In this document: positions 18,907 through 28,107 of the stretch, piece after piece
Layout: each line of letters opens with the position of its first letter
Numbering within the stretch: the stretch's first letter is position 1
Translations under genes and position numbers: made by a program
Notes under the pieces: model-generated
The model's input: the letters and a program-made list of their open reading frames with translations, nothing else
Told to the model about the DNA's origin: nothing
Databases searched by the model: none
Assembly (NCBI RefSeq): GCF_011601275.1
Contig: NZ_JAAOLY010000017.1
Location: forward strand, 62,001 to 126,000
DNA length: 64,000 nucleotides
DNA from: Janthinobacterium lividum
GTDB lineage: Bacteria > Pseudomonadota > Gammaproteobacteria > Burkholderiales > Burkholderiaceae_D
Direction of reading: 5' to 3'

Positions 18907-19650
18907 ATGGCCAGCATGCATTATTTCCCTCAGACGCAGGACGCCGGCCTGGCGCACGCGCAGCGCACGGGCAGCCTGGGCGGCATGGGCGAATTTGCCG
19001 CATCGGTCGCGCACGAGGTGCGCCAGCCGCTGGCGGCCATCGCGCTCAATGCCGATGCCGCCTTGCGCTGGCTCGATCACGATCCGCCCCGCCTCGACGA
19101 AGTACGCGCGGCACTGGCCCTGGTCGCCAGCGCCGGCAGCCATGCCAGCGCCGTGCTGCGCAGCGTGCATGGCCTGGCCTGCAAGGCGCCGGGCAGCCAC
19201 GATCATTTTGTGGCCGACGACGCCGTACAGGACTTGCTGCCGCTGCTGCGCGCACCGCTGCAACGTCACGCCATCCACCTGGAAACGCAGCTGGCCCCGT
19301 GCCGCCCGCTGCTGCACGCCGATCCGGTGCAGTTCCGGCAAGTCCTCCTGAATCTGCTGATGAACGCCATCGAGGCCCTGCAGGGCACGAGCGACAGGCC
19401 GCGCACGGTGCTGCTGTCCTCGCGCCTCGATGGAGGCGTGCAGCATTTCAGCATCGCCGACAATGGCGCCGGCATCGCGCCGCAGGCAGCCGGCCGTCTA
19501 TACGATGCCCTGTATTCCAGCAAGCCGGACGGCATGGGCATGGGCTTGCCCATCTGCCGCCGCATCCTCGACGCGCATGGCGGCCGTCTGTGGCATGCGC
19601 CCGGCGCGCCCCACGGCAGCGTCTTCCACTTCACCCTGCCAGCTCAATGA
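18907..19650 (+). CDS. Soluble sensor histidine kinase
   Basis: A 247-residue kinase without membrane segments or a recognisable sensor domain. After a short N-terminus it goes straight into the H-box (MGEFAASVAHEVRQPLAAIA, FixL/NtrB-like HEVRQPL), then N-box LLNLLMNAIEALQG, G1 IADNGAGIAPQA and G2 GMGMGLPICRRIL. The start at 18907 is chosen because AGGAG lies 7 bases upstream; a frame beginning at 18862 has no such site. Its stop overlaps the regulator start as ATGA. It probably works with the next gene and senses a cytoplasmic cue or a partner protein. Confidence 0.9.
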   Translation: MASMHYFPQTQDAGLAHAQRTGSLGGMGEFAASVAHEVRQPLAAIALNADAALRWLDHDPPRLDEVRAALALVASAGSHASAVLRSVHGLACKAPGSHDHFVADDAVQDLLPLLRAPLQRHAIHLETQLAPCRPLLHADPVQFRQVLLNLLMNAIEALQGTSDRPRTVLLSSRLDGGVQHFSIADNGAGIAPQAAGRLYDALYSSKPDGMGMGLPICRRILDAHGGRLWHAPGAPHGSVFHFTLPAQ

Positions 19651-20306
19651 AGACAACCATGGACATGACCACGCCTCCGGCAGATGCACCGATTACCCTC
19701 TTGATCGCCGACGACCATCCGCTGATCCTGGCCGGCCTGGCCTCGCTGATCGCATCACTGCCTGGACTGCGCCTGCTGGGCCAGGCCGGCACGGGCCTCG
19801 CCGCCGTGGAGCTGTACCGGCAACTGCGGCCCGACGTGGTGCTGATGGATTTGAACATGCCGGAAATGCATGGCATCGAGGCGATCGAGCGCATCTGCGC
19901 GGACGACCCGCAAGCGAAGATCGTCATCCTCACCAGCTACCAGGGCGAGGACAGCGTGCACCGGGCCTTGCGCGCCGGCGCGCGCGGCTACCTGCTGAAG
20001 GATTCCGGCTTCCTGCAACTGACGCAGTGCATCCGCCAGGTGTCCGCCGGCAGGCAATACCTGCCGCCGGAACTGGCCGCGCAGCAGGCCGGCCGCATCG
20101 AGGCGAACCGCCTGTCGAAACGCGAGCACGACATTCTGCGGCACCTGTCCGCGGGCAAGAGCAACAAGATGATCGCGCGCAGCGCCGGCATCGAGGTGGG
20201 CACCGTCAAATTCCACGTGAATAATATTTTGACCAAGCTCAACGTATCAAGCCGCACCGAGGCGGCCACGGTGGCCGCCCGGCGCGGCTTGCTGGGCGCG
20301 TTTTAA
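19647..20306 (+). CDS. NarL/FixJ-family response regulator
   Basis: A 219-residue regulator. The receiver domain (about 14-130) has the acidic pair IADDHP, phosphoacceptor Asp in VVLMDLNMPEMHG, Thr/Ser in VILTSYQ and Lys in GYLLKDSG. A LuxR-type HTH follows (LSKREHDILRHLSAGKSNKM, EVGTVKFHVNNILTKL). It begins with ATG overlapping the kinase stop by 4 bases, which makes the pair translationally coupled. The target genes are not known; the Tat-exported hydrolase just upstream and the XapX/YcaC-like pair downstream are the nearest candidates. Confidence 0.94.
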   Translation: MKTTMDMTTPPADAPITLLIADDHPLILAGLASLIASLPGLRLLGQAGTGLAAVELYRQLRPDVVLMDLNMPEMHGIEAIERICADDPQAKIVILTSYQGEDSVHRALRAGARGYLLKDSGFLQLTQCIRQVSAGRQYLPPELAAQQAGRIEANRLSKREHDILRHLSAGKSNKMIARSAGIEVGTVKFHVNNILTKLNVSSRTEAATVAARRGLLGAF

Positions 20307-20317
20307 GGCTACGGATA

Positions 20318-20599
20318 TCAGGCGGCGCTGTCGTCCTTCTGCTGCGGCTCGGCCTTGGCCAGCGTCGGCTTCGCTTCCACGCCGCTGATCTTCGGCACGC
20401 ATTCGCTGCGCAGCCACGATACCGTCACGGCTTCGCCTGCCATCAGGCGCTTGACGCTGGGGACGATCTGTTCGCCGATCAGCATGCCCAGCAGGCCGAT
20501 CAGGGCTATCGCGGGCGGCGCCGGCGAGCGCACCTGCAAGACGGCGTAGATGATGCCAACGAGCAAGCCCACGGCCAGCGAAATCACATATAACTTCAT
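20318..20599 (-). CDS. XapX-domain membrane protein
   Basis: A 93-residue protein. Residues 1-50 match the XapX domain: MKLYVISLAVGLLVGIIYAV, then VRSPAPPAIALIGLLGMLIG with the characteristic RSPAPP motif between two membrane helices. A basic and Lys/Ala-rich C-terminal tail follows. The function of the domain is unknown; it was named from a fragment near xanthosine transport genes. It lies 70 bases after the YcaC-like hydrolase in the same direction and is probably co-transcribed with it. Confidence 0.85.
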   Translation of the reverse strand: MKLYVISLAVGLLVGIIYAVLQVRSPAPPAIALIGLLGMLIGEQIVPSVKRLMAGEAVTVSWLRSECVPKISGVEAKPTLAKAEPQQKDDSAA

Positions 20600-20669
20600 G
20601 GCGCATTCCTTTCGATAAAAAAACGCCGCGCGCGGTCAGGCGCGCGGCGCATGGCATAGCCGCTTGGCG

Positions 20670-21356
20670 TTACTTGGCCGCTACCGGCGCCAGGGTAGTA
20701 TGGTCGCCGTGGATGCGCTGCGGCGCCTTGTGCACCATCGTGTAGGCGTAGTCGACGCCCATGCCGTAGGCACCCGAATGTTCGCGCACGATGGCCATCA
20801 CCGCGTCGTAGGTTGCCTTGTGCGCCCAGTCGCGCTGCCATTCCAGCAGCACCTGCTGCCAGGTCACGGGGATCACGCCGGCCTGGATCATGCGCTGCAT
20901 GGCATAGTCGTGCGCTTCCTTCGAGGTGCCGCCCGAGGCGTCGGCCACCATGTAGATCTCGTAGTCGCCTTCGAGCATCGCGCACAGGGCGAAGCTGTTG
21001 TTGCACACTTCCGTCCACAGGCCCGACACGACGACTTTCTTCTTGCCGTTGGCGGCCAGCGCATCGCGCACTTTCTGGTCATCCCACGAGTTCATCGAGG
21101 TACGCTCGAGGATATCCTTGCCGGGGAAGACGTCCAGCAGTTCGGGGTAGGTATGGCCCGAGAAGCTTTCCGTTTCAACGGTGGTGATGATGGTCGGGAT
21201 GTTGAACACCTTGGCGGCCTTGGCCAGGCCCACGGTGTTGTTCTTCAGGGCCTGGCGGTCCATCGATTGCACGCCGAAGGCCATCTGCGGCTGCTGGTCG
21301 ATGAAAATGATCTGGCAGTTTTCCGGGGTGAGGACTTCAAGTTTGGTATTCGTCAT
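20670..21356 (-). CDS. YcaC-like cysteine hydrolase (isochorismatase fold)
   Basis: A 228-residue isochorismatase-superfamily hydrolase. The Asp of the catalytic triad lies in IIFIDQQPQMAFGV, and the nucleophile Cys is in VVSGLWTEVCNNSFALCAML, followed by the family-typical VADASGGTSKEAHDYAMQRM. The closest named relative by motif is E. coli YcaC, a hydrolase whose substrate is not settled; amide hydrolysis is likely. The start at 21356 (MTNTKLEVLTPENCQ) agrees with the usual beginning of the family. In-frame ATGs at 21368 and 21404 are alternatives, and none has a good ribosome-binding site. Confidence 0.9.
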   Translation of the reverse strand: MTNTKLEVLTPENCQIIFIDQQPQMAFGVQSMDRQALKNNTVGLAKAAKVFNIPTIITTVETESFSGHTYPELLDVFPGKDILERTSMNSWDDQKVRDALAANGKKKVVVSGLWTEVCNNSFALCAMLEGDYEIYMVADASGGTSKEAHDYAMQRMIQAGVIPVTWQQVLLEWQRDWAHKATYDAVMAIVREHSGAYGMGVDYAYTMVHKAPQRIHGDHTTLAPVAAK

Positions 21357-21578
21357 GAGGGTATCCATATAGGCAAAGGGTTGAGTGGTACGGCCAGTTG
21401 CCATCGTAGGCGCGGCGGCGCGGCCGCACCACTATCAAAGGACTAGCCCGGCCCATTTCCCGCTGGCCCGCTGTCGGCGGGCGCCCTCCACAGGAGCGCC
21501 AGCGTTGAGGTAAAATACCTTTTGCTCACTTTGCGCCAACGACTCTTGATCGCTTCCCCCTCCTTGCACGACCTTCCC

Positions 21579-22214
21579 ATGGACAGTGACACGCCGCCGA
21601 TACGCATCCTGATCGCCGACGACCATCAATTATTGCTCGATGGCATATCCGCCCTGCTGCGCTCGTTTACCGGCGTGGAACTGGTGGGACAGGCCAGCGA
21701 TGGTCAGCAGGCGCTGCAGCAGTTCATCGCGCTGCAGCCCGACATCACGCTGATGGACCTGCAGATGCCCGTGTTGAATGGCCTCGACGCCATCACGGCC
21801 ATCCGCGCACTGCAGCCGCAGGCGCGCATCATTGTCCTGACCACCTACAAGGGCGACAGCCTGGCCTTGCGCGCCATCCATGCGGGCGCCTGCGGCTATC
21901 TGCTGAAAAGTTCGCTCCGCCATGAATTGCTGGCAGCGATACAGAACGTGCACGCGGGACGCCGCCATATCACGCCGGAAATCGAAGCGGAACTGGCGCT
22001 GTACGCGTGCACCGACGTGCTGTCGAAACGCGAACTGGACGTCCTGCGCCTTGTCGCGCAAGGCAATGCCAACCGTGAAACGGGAAGGCTGCTGAACATC
22101 AAGGAAGAAACCGTGAAGGCGCACATGAGCACCGTGCTGGCCAAGCTGGGCGCCAGGGACCGCACGCATGCGGTGACGATCGCCTTACAGCGCGGCATCC
22201 TCGGCACGCTCTGA
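21579..22214 (+). CDS. NarL-family response regulator
   Basis: A 211-residue regulator. Receiver: LIADDHQLLLDG, phosphoacceptor Asp in ITLMDLQMPVLNG, IIVLTTYKG and GYLLKSS. LuxR-type HTH: LSKRELDVLRLVAQGNANRE and KEETVKAHMSTVLAKLGARD. The start at 21579 (MDSDTPPIR) matches where the receiver begins; an upstream frame adds 19 unlikely residues. Its last 30 bases overlap the end of the convergent propeller kinase gene. Since propeller kinases usually phosphorylate a NarL-type partner, the two are a probable pair despite the opposite orientation. Confidence 0.93.
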   Translation: MDSDTPPIRILIADDHQLLLDGISALLRSFTGVELVGQASDGQQALQQFIALQPDITLMDLQMPVLNGLDAITAIRALQPQARIIVLTTYKGDSLALRAIHAGACGYLLKSSLRHELLAAIQNVHAGRRHITPEIEAELALYACTDVLSKRELDVLRLVAQGNANRETGRLLNIKEETVKAHMSTVLAKLGARDRTHAVTIALQRGILGTL

Positions 22215-25200
22215 CCGGCGCCATGGCGGCAGCAGGCGGCGCAGCCAGCCGCCCTTGCGCGGCCAGGCCTGCCGTGCCGGCACGCGCAAGCGCCATTGCG
22301 TGCCGCCACCGTCGCGCGCGCGCACGCTCAGGCGCGCTCCCAGTTTGGCCGTGCGCTCGCGCATGCCGGGCATGCCCCAGTGTCCCGGTATGTGGCCACG
22401 CGCCATGACGGCTGGCGGCAGGCCCTGGCCGTCGTCGCTGACGTCGACCTGCATGCCGCCGCGCGCATAGTCCACGCGCACTTCCACCAGCTGCGCCCGC
22501 GCGTGCTGGAAAGCGTTGCGCATCGCCTCGCTGGCGATGCGGTAAATCTCGTGGGCGGCGGCGCCACGCAGCGCGCGCGCCTGGCCCGTTTCGCCGTAGC
22601 GGAAGGCGATGCCGTGCAGGAGCGCCAGGCGTTCGCCCTCGCGCCGCAGGATGGCGCTCCAGCGCGCACCCACATTCTCGCCCGCGCGCAGGTCGTGCAC
22701 CTGCTCGCGCCCTTCGCCCAGCATGCGGTCGGCATCGTCGAGCGCGCGCAGCATGGCGGCACGCGCAGGATGGTCGGCGGCGACAGCCATGCTGGCATTG
22801 TGAAAGTGCAGAATCATGGCCTGCGTGCCCTGCAGCAGGGTGTCGTGCAGTTCACGCGCGATGCGCTCGCGTTCGGCCTGCTGCGCCTCAAGGCGCGCCC
22901 GCAGGCGCATGCCTTGCTGGCGCAGGCGCCAGCGGTAGAGGCCATACGCGGCCGCCAGCAGCGCCGCCGCGCACAGGCTGCGGAACCACCAGGTCTGGTA
23001 AAAGGCCGGCAGCACGCGAAACGGCAGTTGCGCCAGCGTGCTGTCCACGCCGTCGCCATTTTCCGCCATCACCTCGAAGCGATAGCTGCCCGGCCCCAGG
23101 CCCGTGTACTGCGCCAGGCGACGCTCGCCCGCCTGCTGCCACTGCGTATCGTAGCCATCGAGCCGGTAGCGAAAGCGCAGGCGCGCCGGCGTACCCAGGC
23201 TCGACGCGTTGTATTGGAATTGCACGTCGCGCGTGCCGGCCGCCAGCTGCAGGCCAGCGCTTGCGGGGATGTCGACGCGGCGGCCGTCGGCCATCAGCGC
23301 GCCGATTTCCACGCGTGGCGCCGGCAAGGCCGCCGGTGCCTGGCGCGGATCGATCCAGAATGTCGCGTTCTGGCGCGAAAACCAGATCTTGCCATCGTCC
23401 GCTTCGGCCACCGAGCGATTGTGCAGCATGCCGATGCTGCCGTTCAAGCCATCGACGGCATCGTACGAGGTGGCGCGCATGGCGTGGGAGGCGTCGCCCA
23501 GCGCCAGTTCCACTTCGGCGGCAGGGATATGCGCGGCGCCGCTGCCATGATTGAGCCACAGGCTGCCGTCGCGCGCGCGCAGCAGGCCCACCACGCCCTC
23601 GAAGACGCTGGCTGGCTCGCTGCGCAAGGCAAGGAAGCGCTCGCCGCGCCACAGCGCCACGCCGCGCTGCCCGCCCGCCCAGACTTGTCCACGGTACTCG
23701 CTGAGCATGGGAATCTTGCCCAGGTCCAGGCCCTGCGCGGGGCCGAAGGTGTGCAGCCGCCCCTTCGCGAGCATGGCGACGCTGCCATCGGCATACGACA
23801 GCCACAGGCGCCCGGCCGTGTCGGCCAGCAGCGCCAGCGGCACTTTTGCGCCGCCATCGGGCAGCAGAGGTTCGCGCCGCCAGGCCCCGTCGCGGTACTG
23901 GAATACGCCGGCGCCGCTGAACACGCCCCAGATGCTGCCATCGGGCGCAAGCACGCCGGCGCGCATGCGCTTGACGGCGGCCGCCCCGGACGGGTAGGCG
24001 ACCGTGCGCAGCACGCGCCCATCCGTGGCGGACAGCTGCTGCAGGCTGGCGCGGGCCGCCACCCACAGGCCGTCCGACGCTTCCAGGATGGCGCTGACGG
24101 GGCCCACGCGCGGTGCGCGCAGCACCGTGCCGTCGGCCTGCGCCAGCATTAGCGGCCCCAGCACATCATCGCGCGACAGCCACATCGCGCCTGCCGGACC
24201 GGCCAGCATCTCCTGGGTGCGGAACACTTCGGCCACGTCCGGGGCGCCAGGCGTGCGCAGGACCACGGGCGCGGCCTGGCGGAAACGGTCCAGGCCACCG
24301 TACGTGGAGACCCACACATTGCCTTCATTGTCGTCGCACATGGAGCCGACGAGGACATTGCTCAAGCCATCGCGCGGCAGGAACGATTCGGTATCGCTGC
24401 TGATGCCCAGCTGCTGCGGCGCCAGCGCACCGGCACTGCGCGTGCGGTGCAAACCATACTGGCTGTCGAACCACAGTGTGCCCGCGCGGTCGACCAGCAT
24501 GCTGCCGCTGGTGCCGCTGGTATCGCGGTAAATCCAGCGATGGTCAAGCTGGTCGTAGCGTTCCAGCGTGTCGATGATGCGAATGCCGCGCATCTCCAGC
24601 AGATAAATGCGGCCATCGGGTCCCTGCTGCGGCGGTGCGCGCAGGTCGAGCTGACCGATGGGCGGCGCAAACCGCGACTGCGCCGCCTGCCAGATGAACA
24701 GGCCACGTTCGCTGAAGACGGCAATGCGGCCATCGCGGTCGGCAAACACGGCCGACGCCTTTTGCGCCGTGTAGCCCTGCGCCGGCCCCATTGCTTGCCA
24801 GCGGCGGCCGTCGAAGCGCGAGATACCGGAGACGCCGGCCGCCCACACGGCGCCCGCGCCGTCGATGGCAAAGCCCCAGATGGCGCCCGCCTGCACCCCT
24901 TGTGGCTCGGCATAATTGCGCACCACGCCGTCCTTGACGTGGCTGATGCCGCCCACCTGCCAGCCTATCCACATGCCGCCATCGGCGGCGCGCTTGAGCG
25001 CCAGCGCCACGGTATCGGGGAAACTGCCCTGGCGCGCACGCACGGGTTCAAAGCGCAAGCCGTCGAAACGGCTCACGCCCGCATGCGTGCCCAGCCACAG
25101 GAAACCGTCATGGCCCTGTGTCATGACGATGATATCGTCCGGCGCACCCTCGTTGGGCGTCCAGCGCGTGTGCTGCAACTGGTGAAGGCCGCGCGCGCCA

Positions 25201-25262
25201 TCGATGGCCAGCCCGCAAGGGCTGGCCATCATCAATATCAGCCAGAGCAGGCAGGCGCGCAT
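22185..25262 (-). CDS. Membrane sensor kinase with beta-propeller (Reg_prop, Y_Y_Y)
   Basis: A 1025-residue kinase. After a signal peptide (MRACLLWLILMMASPCGLAI) the periplasmic part carries repeated two-component propeller blades (GHDGFLWLGTHAGVSRFDG, DNEGNVWVSTYGGLDRFRQ), together forming one or two seven-bladed propellers. A Y_Y_Y domain (RLRFRYRLDGYDTQWQQAGE) follows at about 690-760. After one membrane helix (TWWFRSLCAAALLAAAYGLY) come a HisKA_3 H-box (ERIARELHDTLLQGTQAMIL) and an HATPase domain (VDVSDDGQGLPPAV). Unlike the hybrid kinases of Bacteroidetes there is no fused receiver or AraC output, so it needs a separate partner, most likely the convergent NarL regulator. Confidence 0.93.
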   Translation of the reverse strand: MRACLLWLILMMASPCGLAIDGARGLHQLQHTRWTPNEGAPDDIIVMTQGHDGFLWLGTHAGVSRFDGLRFEPVRARQGSFPDTVALALKRAADGGMWIGWQVGGISHVKDGVVRNYAEPQGVQAGAIWGFAIDGAGAVWAAGVSGISRFDGRRWQAMGPAQGYTAQKASAVFADRDGRIAVFSERGLFIWQAAQSRFAPPIGQLDLRAPPQQGPDGRIYLLEMRGIRIIDTLERYDQLDHRWIYRDTSGTSGSMLVDRAGTLWFDSQYGLHRTRSAGALAPQQLGISSDTESFLPRDGLSNVLVGSMCDDNEGNVWVSTYGGLDRFRQAAPVVLRTPGAPDVAEVFRTQEMLAGPAGAMWLSRDDVLGPLMLAQADGTVLRAPRVGPVSAILEASDGLWVAARASLQQLSATDGRVLRTVAYPSGAAAVKRMRAGVLAPDGSIWGVFSGAGVFQYRDGAWRREPLLPDGGAKVPLALLADTAGRLWLSYADGSVAMLAKGRLHTFGPAQGLDLGKIPMLSEYRGQVWAGGQRGVALWRGERFLALRSEPASVFEGVVGLLRARDGSLWLNHGSGAAHIPAAEVELALGDASHAMRATSYDAVDGLNGSIGMLHNRSVAEADDGKIWFSRQNATFWIDPRQAPAALPAPRVEIGALMADGRRVDIPASAGLQLAAGTRDVQFQYNASSLGTPARLRFRYRLDGYDTQWQQAGERRLAQYTGLGPGSYRFEVMAENGDGVDSTLAQLPFRVLPAFYQTWWFRSLCAAALLAAAYGLYRWRLRQQGMRLRARLEAQQAERERIARELHDTLLQGTQAMILHFHNASMAVAADHPARAAMLRALDDADRMLGEGREQVHDLRAGENVGARWSAILRREGERLALLHGIAFRYGETGQARALRGAAAHEIYRIASEAMRNAFQHARAQLVEVRVDYARGGMQVDVSDDGQGLPPAVMARGHIPGHWGMPGMRERTAKLGARLSVRARDGGGTQWRLRVPARQAWPRKGGWLRRLLPPWRRSERAEDAAL

Positions 25263-25270
25263 CGCCGCGT

Positions 25271-25969
25271 TCAGGACGCGGGCACGGCGGCCCGTCCGCT
25301 ACGCTGCTGCACCACGATCAGGCCGCCCAGCAGCACCAGCGGCACGGCCAGCGCCGCAAAGCCGAAGGCCAGGTAGCCAAAGCCGGCAGCGATGGCGCCC
25401 AGCGCAAAGGCCAGCAGCGGCCAGAAGAATTTCATGCAGCGCGCGCTGGTGGCGCCGTCGGCCGCACCGCGCAGCACATCGACCGTGTCGAGCACGATCT
25501 GCGTCACGTTACCGGTCATCATGGAGGTAGGTGCCAGGTGCGCCAGCAGCAGGCGGCTGGTGGCGCTGTGCACGCCCATGGCAGCCGTGCCCAGCAAGCC
25601 GGCCAGCATCGCCAGCGTGCCCGCTTCCTTGCCGACCGGCTCGGCCAGCACGCCAAACAGCATGAAACCTGCCAGCAGCACCCATTGCAGCAAAAAGGCC
25701 GGCGTCAGCGCCGCACCGCCGCGGCGCTCGATGGCCAGCACCATCAGGCGCGTAACGACGATGCCGGCAATAAAGGCGGGAAAGGCGAGAATTTTCAGCA
25801 GGATGGGGATGCGCGTCGGTTCGGCCAGCGCGGCACCGATCAGCACGAAGTTGCCCGTGACATGCGCGGTAAATAAGCCAAACAAGGCGATAAAGCCCAG
25901 CGTATCGACAAAGCCGGCCAGAAAACCCAGGCTGGTGCCGTATAAACGGCTGTGTGGTGGTTGCTCCAT
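25271..25969 (-). CDS. DUF1275 (YoaK-like) membrane protein
   Basis: A 232-residue protein with six or seven membrane helices and the family motifs: an early GFVDTLGFIALFGLFTAHVTGN segment and, in the second half, APTSMMTGNVTQIVLD, both with the TGN signature of DUF1275. The start at 25969 (MEQPPHSRLYG) has AGGGAG a few bases upstream; the longer frame from 26023 does not. The function of the family is unknown, probably transport. It lies 8 bases downstream of nothing obvious: the propeller kinase gene begins 8 bases after its stop in the same direction, so the two may share a transcript. Confidence 0.87.
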   Translation of the reverse strand: MEQPPHSRLYGTSLGFLAGFVDTLGFIALFGLFTAHVTGNFVLIGAALAEPTRIPILLKILAFPAFIAGIVVTRLMVLAIERRGGAALTPAFLLQWVLLAGFMLFGVLAEPVGKEAGTLAMLAGLLGTAAMGVHSATSRLLLAHLAPTSMMTGNVTQIVLDTVDVLRGAADGATSARCMKFFWPLLAFALGAIAAGFGYLAFGFAALAVPLVLLGGLIVVQQRSGRAAVPAS

Positions 25970-26228
25970 GACGACTCCCTGCAATGCGGTAAACCGCGAT
26001 AAAAAAAATGCATCCGGGCGCAAGCCCGGTCGCTACTGACGGCATAGTAAGCCATGCCGCGCGCCGCCGCACCCGCCCTTAGACCAGTCGGCGCGCCGCC
26101 ATGCCTGCGATACCCGTGATACCTGATCTTTTGACCCGTGTTTGCGCACTGGCCCTGGGTTAGACTGCACATTAACCTTCGCGCCGCACACGCCGGCCCT
26201 CCCCGCATTGCCACCATGGAGCTGCATC

Positions 26229-28103
26229 ATGTCCGAACCGACCCTTTCCTCCGCCGCACCGCTGATACTGATCAACGGCTGCTTCCATACCGTCGACAAG
26301 TCGTGCCCACAGGCGAGCGCCGTGGCCATCGCCGACGGCAAATTCCTCGCCGTCGGCGATGCCGATGACGTGATGCGCCATCGCGGCCCGGACACGCAGG
26401 TGATCGACCTGAATGGCCGCACCGTCATTCCCGGCCTGAACGACTCGCACCTGCACCTGATCCGCGGCGGCTTGAACTACAACCTCGAGCTGCGCTGGGA
26501 AGGCGTGCCCTCGCTGGCCGATGCGCTGCGCATGCTGAAGGAACAGGCGCTGCGCACGCCGAACCCGCAATGGGTACGCGTGGTAGGCGGCTGGAACGAA
26601 TTCCAGTTCGCCGAAAAGCGCATGCCCACGCTCGACGAGATCAACGCCGCCGCGCCCGACACCCCGGTCTTCATCCTGCACCTGTACGACCGCGCCCTGC
26701 TCAACCGCGCGGCCCTGCGCGTGGTCGGCTACGACAAGAACACGCCGAACCCGCCGGGCGGCGAGATCGTGCGCGACGCGTCCGGCAACCCGACCGGCAT
26801 GCTGATCGCCCGCCCGAACGCCATGATTTTATACGCGACCCTGGCCAAGGGTCCAACCCTGCCGCGCGAACTGCAGGTGAACTCCACGCGCCAGTTCATG
26901 CGCGAACTCAATCGCCTGGGCCTGACCAGCGCCATCGACGCGGGCGGCGGCTTCCAGAATTATCCGGAAGATTACGCGGTGGTCGACCAACTGGCAAGCG
27001 ACGGGCAGTTGACCATCCGCATCGCCTACAACCTGTTCACGCAAAACAAGGGCGCAGAACTGCAGGACTTCCAGAAATGGACCGAGATGGTGACGCCGGG
27101 CCAGGGCGATGATTACTACCGCCACAATGGCGCCGGCGAGATGCTGGTGTTTTCCGCCGCCGATTTCGAGGATTTCCTCGAACCGCGCCCTGACCTGGCG
27201 CCCGGCATGGATGACGAACTGGAAAAGGTCGTGCGCCACCTGGTATCGAAACGCTGGCCTTTCCGTCTGCACGCCACCTACGATGAATCAATCGACCGCA
27301 TGCTGACGGTGTTTGAAAAGGTCAACCGCGATATCCCCTTCGATGGCCTGACGTGGATGTTCGACCACTGCGAAACCATCACCCCGCGCAACATCGACAG
27401 GGTCAAGGCGCTGGGCGGCGGTATCGCCATCCAGCACCGCATGGCCTTCCAGGGCGAGTACTTTGTCGACCGTTACGGCGCGGAAGCGGCCAAGCTGACG
27501 CCGCCGATTCAGCGCATGCTGCAGTCCGGCGTGCCGGTCGGCGCCGGCACCGACGCCACCCGGGTCGCCAGCTACAACCCGTGGACGGCGCTGTATTGGC
27601 TGGTGTCGGGCCGCACCGTCGGCGGCCTGCGCCTGTACGACGCGGGCAGCCGCTTGTCGCGCGACACGGCGCTGGAACTGTGGACCACCGGCAGCGCCTG
27701 GTTCTCGAGCGAGAAAGATAAAAAGGGGCGCATCCAGGAAGGCATGCTGGCCGACCTGGCCGTGCTGAGCGCGGACTTCTTCAGCATCGACGAAGAAGCG
27801 ATCAAGTCGATCGAATCGGTGCTCACCATCGTCGGCGGCAAGATCGTCTACGGCCAGGCGGAATTTACCAAGCTGGCGCCGCCGCCCATCCCGGTACTGC
27901 CGGACTGGTCGCCCGTGAAAAACGTGGCCGGCCATTACCGCGCCGCGCCACCGCAAAAAACGGCCGTGATGCAGCAGCACCAGTGCCAGGGTGCCTGCGG
28001 CGTGCATGCACATGCGCACGATGTGGCGCGCAAGAGCGCCATCCCAGTTGCCAGCCATTCCGGCTTCTGGGGCGCCCTGGGGTGCAGCTGCTTTGCGTTC
28101 TGA
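26229..28103 (+). CDS. YtcJ-like metal-dependent amidohydrolase
   Basis: A 624-residue member of the Amidohydro_3 group. The metal-binding HxH is in IPGLNDSHLHLIRGGLNYNL. Further ligands are expected in FRLHATYDES and TWMFDHCETI, and the late Asp is in VPVGAGTDATRVASYNPW. The start at 26229 is preceded by GGAG at good distance. The protein probably hydrolyses a C-N bond of a small molecule; the substrate is unknown. It ends with an unusual 40-residue tail rich in Cys and His (HQCQGACGVHAHAHD ... ALGCSCFAF). The porin gene begins 4 bases after its stop, so hydrolase and uptake porin are likely made together. Confidence 0.9.
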   Translation: MSEPTLSSAAPLILINGCFHTVDKSCPQASAVAIADGKFLAVGDADDVMRHRGPDTQVIDLNGRTVIPGLNDSHLHLIRGGLNYNLELRWEGVPSLADALRMLKEQALRTPNPQWVRVVGGWNEFQFAEKRMPTLDEINAAAPDTPVFILHLYDRALLNRAALRVVGYDKNTPNPPGGEIVRDASGNPTGMLIARPNAMILYATLAKGPTLPRELQVNSTRQFMRELNRLGLTSAIDAGGGFQNYPEDYAVVDQLASDGQLTIRIAYNLFTQNKGAELQDFQKWTEMVTPGQGDDYYRHNGAGEMLVFSAADFEDFLEPRPDLAPGMDDELEKVVRHLVSKRWPFRLHATYDESIDRMLTVFEKVNRDIPFDGLTWMFDHCETITPRNIDRVKALGGGIAIQHRMAFQGEYFVDRYGAEAAKLTPPIQRMLQSGVPVGAGTDATRVASYNPWTALYWLVSGRTVGGLRLYDAGSRLSRDTALELWTTGSAWFSSEKDKKGRIQEGMLADLAVLSADFFSIDEEAIKSIESVLTIVGGKIVYGQAEFTKLAPPPIPVLPDWSPVKNVAGHYRAAPPQKTAVMQQHQCQGACGVHAHAHDVARKSAIPVASHSGFWGALGCSCFAF

Positions 28104-28107
28104 TGCC

